This document shows positions 4,118-5,577 of a stretch of DNA of 5,577 nt, piece by piece. The position numbers were made by a program, and so were the translations under genes. Location: assembly GCA_025054735.1 (NCBI GenBank), contig JANWZG010000264.1:1-5577 (forward strand), read 5' to 3'. Every line of letters starts with the position of its first letter. Position 1 is the stretch's first letter. Source of the stretch: Cyanobacteriota bacterium. GTDB lineage: Bacteria; Cyanobacteriota; Cyanobacteriia; SKYG9. The notes beneath the pieces were generated by a model. That model saw only the letters and a list, made by a program, of their open reading frames with translations, was not told the DNA's origin and did not search any database.

Positions 4118-5577
4118 TTAGTTACTCGCAGGTGAGGTACTGCTGCCCGCTGCTAGATTGCTGATAGCCCGTTGCAGTGATGCTAAGGCACGGTTGTAAT
4201 CCAGAATGGCACGAAGACGATTAACTTGTGCTCGGGTTAGTTCAGTTTCGGCATTGATGACTTCTGTTTGAGTGCCAACACCCGCCTGGAACCGCAAACG
4301 TGCTAGTCGTAAACTCTCTTCAGCCTGTTCTACAGCTAATGCTGCTGTTTGGATATTCTCAAAATTAGCTTGCAGATTGGAGTAGGCTTGCTCTACCTGG
4401 AAGCGAATTTGGTTGCGAATATCTGCAAAGCGAGTTTCGGCAATGGCTATGTCTTGCTCACGCTGCTGTGCCCTTGCTACTGAGGCTCCGCCATCATAGA
4501 GGGTCCAGTTCACACGAGCACCAATGGCGTAACCATCCGCAGACCCAATGTTGTCATCAAACTGGTCAAGCACAGAATAGTTAGCAAACAGGCTGACTTG
4601 GGGACGAATGCTGGCTAGTGCCAAATCTCGTTGTTTTTCACTCAACTCGCGCTGCACAAGTTGCTGCTCTAGCTCTGGACGATTCTTAAAGGCCATGATG
4701 ATGCTGTCTTCTAGGGACAAGCTCCAAAGTCCAGCGATGGCAACTGGGTCGGCTGCGGCAATGTCAATCGACTGGGGAATGCTCAAACGCTGGGCCAACT
4801 GACGACGACTAACACGCTGGGCACTAATGGCGCGCACTAAATCTTGCTTGGCATTAGCGAGTTGCACTTCCGATCGCAGCACATCAAATCGAGTGCCTAC
4901 CCCTGCCTCTTCTAGAGCCTTTGCATCCTTTAAGCTCTGTTCAGCATTGCGCACAGCCTGTTTGGCAATTTCAACCTGTTGGTCAGCTTCTTGCAATGCA
5001 TAGTAGTCTGTGGTCACGTCAAGACGCAAGATCTCAAGCTGGCGTTCGTATTCCAATTCGTTGATGCGCAACTGACGCTCCGCAGCAGCGATCGCCGCTG
5101 AGCGACCACCCGATGTATCCAAACTGTAGGTGACTTCGATCGTCCCTGACAGAGAACTACTGGTTGTGGATTGATTTTGTTGCCCCAACAGTGCTGCTAA
5201 AGAATTGGGATCACGGCGGCGATTGGATAGTTCTGCACTGGCTGAGTCAGTGTAGGACACTGTTCCATTGAGGTTAACGCTGGGGAGTTCAGCCGCTCTG
5301 GCTTCACGCACCGCTAGACGACTGCTCTGCACCTGAAGTTCTATAACCTGCAACGATCGACTATTGCGCCGTGCTAACTCTAGCGCCTGCGCTAGGGTTA
5401 TGGGCTGTGTACCTATTAGGGTTACCTCCTCTGGTTTGGTAGGAAATTGCAGAGGATTGGCCACAGGATTAAGGTAATCTGGGGGTGGCGTGTAGGGACG
5501 GGTTGGGTCAGCAATAGGCACCGATGGCGTGGTAACAGTTGCAGGCCTAGTCTGTTCTAGAACCAGACCCGGCAAGG
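4118..5577 (-). CDS. TolC-family outer-membrane efflux protein, N-terminus beyond window edge
   Basis: Outer-membrane channel component of tripartite efflux or type I secretion systems. It would work as a trimer forming an outer-membrane barrel and a periplasmic alpha-helical tunnel. About 485 codons are visible; the frame is open to the right edge and the first leucine codon (TTG at 5575) is most likely internal, so a signal peptide is off-window. A proline-rich N-terminal stretch (to about residue 50, with NPLQFPTKPEE) leads into PITLAQALELARRNSRSLQ. Two OEP repeats follow (about 60-265 and 288-475). Each has long coiled-coil helices and an AGVGT turn, at 224-228 and 431-435, which shows the internal duplication typical of TolC. 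The barrel strand VNWTLYDGGASVARA (355-369) is characteristic. The layout resembles cyanobacterial TolC homologues (HgdD, Slr1270). No membrane-fusion or ABC partner is in the window, so the cargo is unknown. Confidence 0.93.
   Translation of the reverse strand, partial: LPGLVLEQTRPATVTTPSVPIADPTRPYTPPPDYLNPVANPLQFPTKPEEVTLIGTQPITLAQALELARRNSRSLQVIELQVQSSRLAVREARAAELPSVNLNGTVSYTDSASAELSNRRRDPNSLAALLGQQNQSTTSSSLSGTIEVTYSLDTSGGRSAAIAAAERQLRINELEYERQLEILRLDVTTDYYALQEADQQVEIAKQAVRNAEQSLKDAKALEEAGVGTRFDVLRSEVQLANAKQDLVRAISAQRVSRRQLAQRLSIPQSIDIAAADPVAIAGLWSLSLEDSIIMAFKNRPELEQQLVQRELSEKQRDLALASIRPQVSLFANYSVLDQFDDNIGSADGYAIGARVNWTLYDGGASVARAQQREQDIAIAETRFADIRNQIRFQVEQAYSNLQANFENIQTAALAVEQAEESLRLARLRFQAGVGTQTEVINAETELTRAQVNRLRAILDYNRALASLQRAISNLAAGSSTSPASN
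5088..5095. repeat. HIP1 octamer GCGATCGC
   Basis: Third perfect HIP1 copy, inside the tolC-like gene. Confidence 0.9.

Noticed and set aside
4608..4802. 64-codon plus-strand open frame
   Set aside because: Antisense shadow of the second OEP repeat of the tolC-like gene.
5573..5575. TTG at the right edge as the true start of the tolC-like protein
   Set aside because: No signal peptide follows it, as an outer-membrane protein requires; the frame continues off the window.

Overview
The window looks cyanobacterial. It carries three perfect GCGATCGC (HIP1) octamers plus several near-matches, a 7-bp tandem repeat of a kind common in cyanobacterial genomes, and NDH-1 subunits of the specialised cyanobacterial CO2-uptake type. 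No species can be named from the sequence. All three genes are on the minus strand, so in transcription order the window reads right to left.

Right end (4118-5577): the 3' part of a TolC-family outer-membrane efflux protein. Its N-terminus and presumed signal peptide lie beyond the window edge. Middle (2979-4117): a 1.14-kb spacer with no convincing gene. It holds several short hairpins and palindromes, an AT-rich stretch with weak promoter candidates, and the presumed 5' leader of the next gene. Left (1-2978): ndhF followed after a 54-base gap by ndhD, which runs off the left edge, evidently as one operon.

The ndhF and ndhD products are membrane proton-translocating (antiporter-like) subunits of NDH-1. 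Their sequence signatures place them with the specialised NdhF3/F4 and NdhD3/D4 paralogues that form the distal arm of the CO2-hydrating NDH-1 complexes. I favour the F4/D4 (constitutive, NDH-1MS') version from remembered family signatures. The partner hydration subunit gene (cupB/chpX) would be expected just beyond the left edge. The TolC gene is probably an unrelated neighbour.

Most of the window is ordinary. The points worth a second look are: a 23-bp tandem duplication that copies the ndhD ribosome-binding site; heptad repeats that form the last codons of ndhF; replacement in NdhF of residues that are key lysine/histidine positions in NuoL; and the palindrome-rich leader and spacer upstream of ndhF. 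I found no evidence of a new defence, mobile or other undescribed system.
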